From UBA3263 sp964528425 (lineage in GTDB: Bacteria > Bacteroidota > Bacteroidia > Bacteroidales > Muribaculaceae): 9,104 nt of DNA. Positions 7,427 to 9,104 of the stretch are shown piece after piece. Where the stretch lies: positions 1 through 9,104 of the forward strand of contig CAZGTD010000053.1 of assembly GCA_964528425.1 (NCBI GenBank), read 5' to 3'. A program made the translations under genes and the position numbers. The notes under the pieces were generated by a model, which saw only the letters and a list, made by a program, of their open reading frames with translations, had not been told where the DNA came from and made no database searches. Numbering within the stretch: position 1 is the first letter of the stretch; every line of letters starts with the position of its first letter.

Positions 7427-8010
7427 TTATCGGTAATTGGCCTGAATCCTTTCGGGCCCCACTGGTAGCGGAGCTCCGGGCGCATCTTGGCGCGCTCTTC
7501 CGAGGTGTTAGTAAGCGTCAGTATGCCCGATTTTGGGTCGAGCGAGTATTCGGCCATGACTATCGGTGGCTCCTGTGAGTCGACTTTTCCCCAGGCGGAG
7601 GGCGCCGGCTCGGTCCAGAGTTTGCTGAGTTTCGGCATCAGAAGCCAGTTGTGGTCATAGATTCTCAGCTGTGAGTCGGTGAAGTCACTTTTAAGGGTTT
7701 CGATAACGCAGATTACCGAATCTTTTTTCAACGGCATCATCTGAACGGTCAGAACCCGCCCGGGGCCTGTTTGCAGCTCAACCCGGGTTGAATCAATGGC
7801 GAGGATGCTTGCTTCAGTGCCCATGCCGTTGATAACGGTGCGCGAAAGCATACCTGCCGACGCGTAGTCGAGCAGGTCGCGGACGGCGCGTTCTCCGACC
7901 GGCATCAAGATGTTTGACGGTGCGGAGCGGAGAATACGGGCCACAGGCAATTCCGCTCCGGCGGCGAATACGATAACCGTCGCCAAAAATGCGAGAACTA
8001 TGCGGCGCAC
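7423..8010 (-). CDS. DUF3256-like exported protein of unknown function
   Basis: This 195-residue protein has an N-terminal signal peptide (MRRIVLAFLATVIVFAAGA, 1-19) with no lipobox cysteine, so it is probably soluble in the periplasm or otherwise exported. The mature part resembles the Bacteroidota DUF3256 family as I recall it: ILMPVGERAVRDLLDYASAG (34-53) near the start, then a beta-rich run with DSTRVELQT (73-81) and DSVICVIETL (97-106), and a DHNWLLMP segment (119-126). It has one cysteine (Cys101) and no catalytic motif that I can identify. The start is GTG, directly after the frr TAA and in the same frame, so no earlier start is possible; the next in-frame ATG (residue 36) would remove the signal peptide. 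Its TGA overlaps the xseA ATG. No function can be assigned. Confidence 0.8.
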   Translation of the reverse strand: MRRIVLAFLATVIVFAAGAELPVARILRSAPSNILMPVGERAVRDLLDYASAGMLSRTVINGMGTEASILAIDSTRVELQTGPGRVLTVQMMPLKKDSVICVIETLKSDFTDSQLRIYDHNWLLMPKLSKLWTEPAPSAWGKVDSQEPPIVMAEYSLDPKSGILTLTNTSEERAKMRPELRYQWGPKGFRPITDK

Positions 8011-8571
8011 TTAAACCGTAAGGATTTCCTTCTCCTTGGCGGCGAAGAGTTCGTCAATCTGTTTCAGATACTTGTCGTGGAGCTTCTGAGCCTGGTTTTC
8101 GGCGTCTTTTTCAATGTCTTCAGGCATACCCTGCTTGATGGCTTTCTTCAGGCCGTCGATAGCGTCGCGACGAGCGTTGCGAACGCTGACTTTGGCGGTT
8201 TCGGCTTCGGCTTTGCTCTGTTTAACAAGGGCTTTGCGGCGCTCTTCGGTCAGCGGCGGAATGGCAAGGCGGATAACTTCGCCGTTGTTTTCGGGAGTAA
8301 TGCCGAGTTCGGAGTTGATAATGGCCTTTTCGATTTCTTTGAACATCGATTTTTCCCAGGGGGTAATAACGATGGTGCGCGCGTCGGGAACGCTAACATT
8401 GGCAACGTTGGATATGGGAGCTGCTGAGCCGTAGTAGTCAACGCGGATGCCGTCGAGCAGCTTCGGGTTTGCCTTACCGGCGCGGATATGGCTTAGAGAT
8501 TCGTCGAGATAGGCGATGGCCAGCTGCATCTTATCTTCGGCGGGTTCGAGGTAGGTCTTGGGGTTTGTCAT
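8011..8571 (-). CDS. frr: Ribosome recycling factor
   Basis: RRF works with EF-G to split the post-termination ribosome in the cytoplasm, freeing the subunits and mRNA. The 186-residue length matches the usual 185. Conserved stretches are all present: HIRAGKANP (28-36), VDYYGS (44-49), TPWEKSM (70-76), NNGEVIRL (95-102), PPLTEERRK (105-113) and RNARRDA (131-137). These make up the two-domain tRNA-like fold, a three-helix bundle plus a beta sandwich. ATG at 8571 gives the standard N-terminus and leaves 36 bp to queA. No promoter or terminator is seen in that gap, so it may be transcribed from queA or from further upstream. Its TAA is followed in frame, with no spacer, by the GTG of the DUF3256-like gene. 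Confidence 0.98.
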   Translation of the reverse strand: MTNPKTYLEPAEDKMQLAIAYLDESLSHIRAGKANPKLLDGIRVDYYGSAAPISNVANVSVPDARTIVITPWEKSMFKEIEKAIINSELGITPENNGEVIRLAIPPLTEERRKALVKQSKAEAETAKVSVRNARRDAIDGLKKAIKQGMPEDIEKDAENQAQKLHDKYLKQIDELFAAKEKEILTV

Positions 8572-8607
8572 ATTCTTATGGTTATTAGAATGTTGGGAAT
8601 AATCAGG

Positions 8608-9104
8608 TTAGAGAATCAGCAGGGAGTCGCCGTAGGTTCCGAAACGATATTTTTCCTCTACGGCGAGCTCGTAGCAGCGCATAACGTTTTCGTAGCCGCC
8701 GAAGGCAGCAACCATCATCAGCATGGTCGACAGCGGCAGGTGGAAGTTTGAAACCAGTGCGGTCGGCACTCCGAAGTCGTAGGGTGGGGCAATGAATTTA
8801 TTGTCCCAGCCGGCAAAACTCTTGAGGTGTCCGCCCATGCTTTCGCCGGCAACCATGCCTCGCAGAATCGAGGTACCCACGGCCAGAACCTGCTTGTCGG
8901 AGTCCTTGGCTTTGTTGACCATTTCAACGAGTTTTTCGTCAACGATAACTTCTTCGGAGTCGATGCGGTGCTTCGAAAGATCTTCAACGTCGATTTCGCG
9001 GAAGGTGCCAAGCCCGGAATGAACGGTCATGAATCCGAGGTTAATGCCTTTGATTTCGAGGCGTTTCATCAGAATGCGGCTGAAGTGGAGGCCGGCGCCG
9101 GGGG
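8608..9104 (-). CDS. queA: tRNA preQ1 ribosyltransferase-isomerase QueA, C-terminal part
   Basis: QueA transfers and isomerises the ribosyl part of S-adenosylmethionine onto preQ1 in tRNA, giving epoxyqueuosine at position 34 of the Asp, Asn, His and Tyr tRNAs. Only the last 164 residues are in the window; the gene runs off the right edge, so its start is not seen. The reading frame stays open past the internal ATG at 9069, and the added residues read PGAGLHFSRIL, the equivalent of the family PTAGLHF block. Further family signatures are VHSGLGTFREIDVEDLSKHR, the AVGTSILR block, the VSNFHLPLSTMLMMVAAFGG block, and EEKYRFGTYGD near the end. The family is usually about 350 residues long, so roughly half is visible. 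The Gly in place of Thr in PTAGLHF is a difference from the canonical motif. Confidence 0.95.
   Translation of the reverse strand, partial: PGAGLHFSRILMKRLEIKGINLGFMTVHSGLGTFREIDVEDLSKHRIDSEEVIVDEKLVEMVNKAKDSDKQVLAVGTSILRGMVAGESMGGHLKSFAGWDNKFIAPPYDFGVPTALVSNFHLPLSTMLMMVAAFGGYENVMRCYELAVEEKYRFGTYGDSLLIL

Noticed and set aside
8572..8591. Inverted repeat ATTCT...AGAAT in the queA-frr gap as a terminator or operator
   Set aside because: The stem is only 5 bp and AT-rich, has a 10-nt loop, and lacks a U-run on the minus strand.
1..9104. Mobile elements, CRISPR arrays, phage or defence genes
   Set aside because: No transposase or integrase motifs, regularly spaced repeats, target-site duplications or composition breaks were seen. 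Nearly all bases belong to recognised housekeeping genes.

Overview
The window reads as a piece of a Bacteroidota chromosome, probably order Bacteroidales. Three things support this. The promoter in front of the tRNA has the Bacteroidota form (TTTG, 20-nt spacer, TAnnTTTG) rather than the -35/-10 form of Proteobacteria. The window holds two protein families typical of that phylum (a DUF3256-like exported protein and a DUF2027-Smr protein). The QueA, DsbD and Smr-domain sequences resemble the Bacteroides-type versions known to me. The DNA is moderately GC-rich by eye, so a Muribaculaceae-like or related gut lineage is possible, but the family cannot be fixed from sequence alone.

Everything recognisable lies on the minus strand. 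In transcription order, from right to left: queA (5' end cut by the window edge), frr, a DUF3256-like exported protein, xseA, xseB, dsbD, a SpoU/TrmH-family RNA methyltransferase, radA, a DUF2027-Smr protein, an EFR1-type flavodoxin/ferredoxin protein, and then the 5' 48 nt of a tRNA-Gly(GCC) cut off at base 1. Only two gaps are of any size: 36 bp between queA and frr, and 62 bp between the EFR1 gene and the tRNA. All other junctions are overlaps of 4 or 8 nt or gaps of 0 to 5 nt. From frr to the EFR1 gene this looks like one translationally coupled operon. The only convincing promoter is the one serving the tRNA.

The genes fall into several functional groups. Translation and RNA modification: QueA makes epoxyqueuosine in tRNA, RRF recycles ribosomes, the SpoU enzyme 2'-O-methylates RNA, and the Smr-domain protein may act on nucleic acid. 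DNA repair: both subunits of exonuclease VII, and RadA. Envelope and redox: DsbD moves reducing power across the inner membrane, the DUF3256-like protein is exported, and the EFR1 protein is a probable cytoplasmic electron carrier. This is a housekeeping locus. No mobile element, CRISPR array, phage gene or defence cassette was seen, and nothing here is clearly a new system. The points most worth a second look are the in-frame UAA-GUG junction between frr and the DUF3256 gene, the DUF2027-Smr protein in this company, and the tRNA promoter packed against the end of the operon with no visible terminator.
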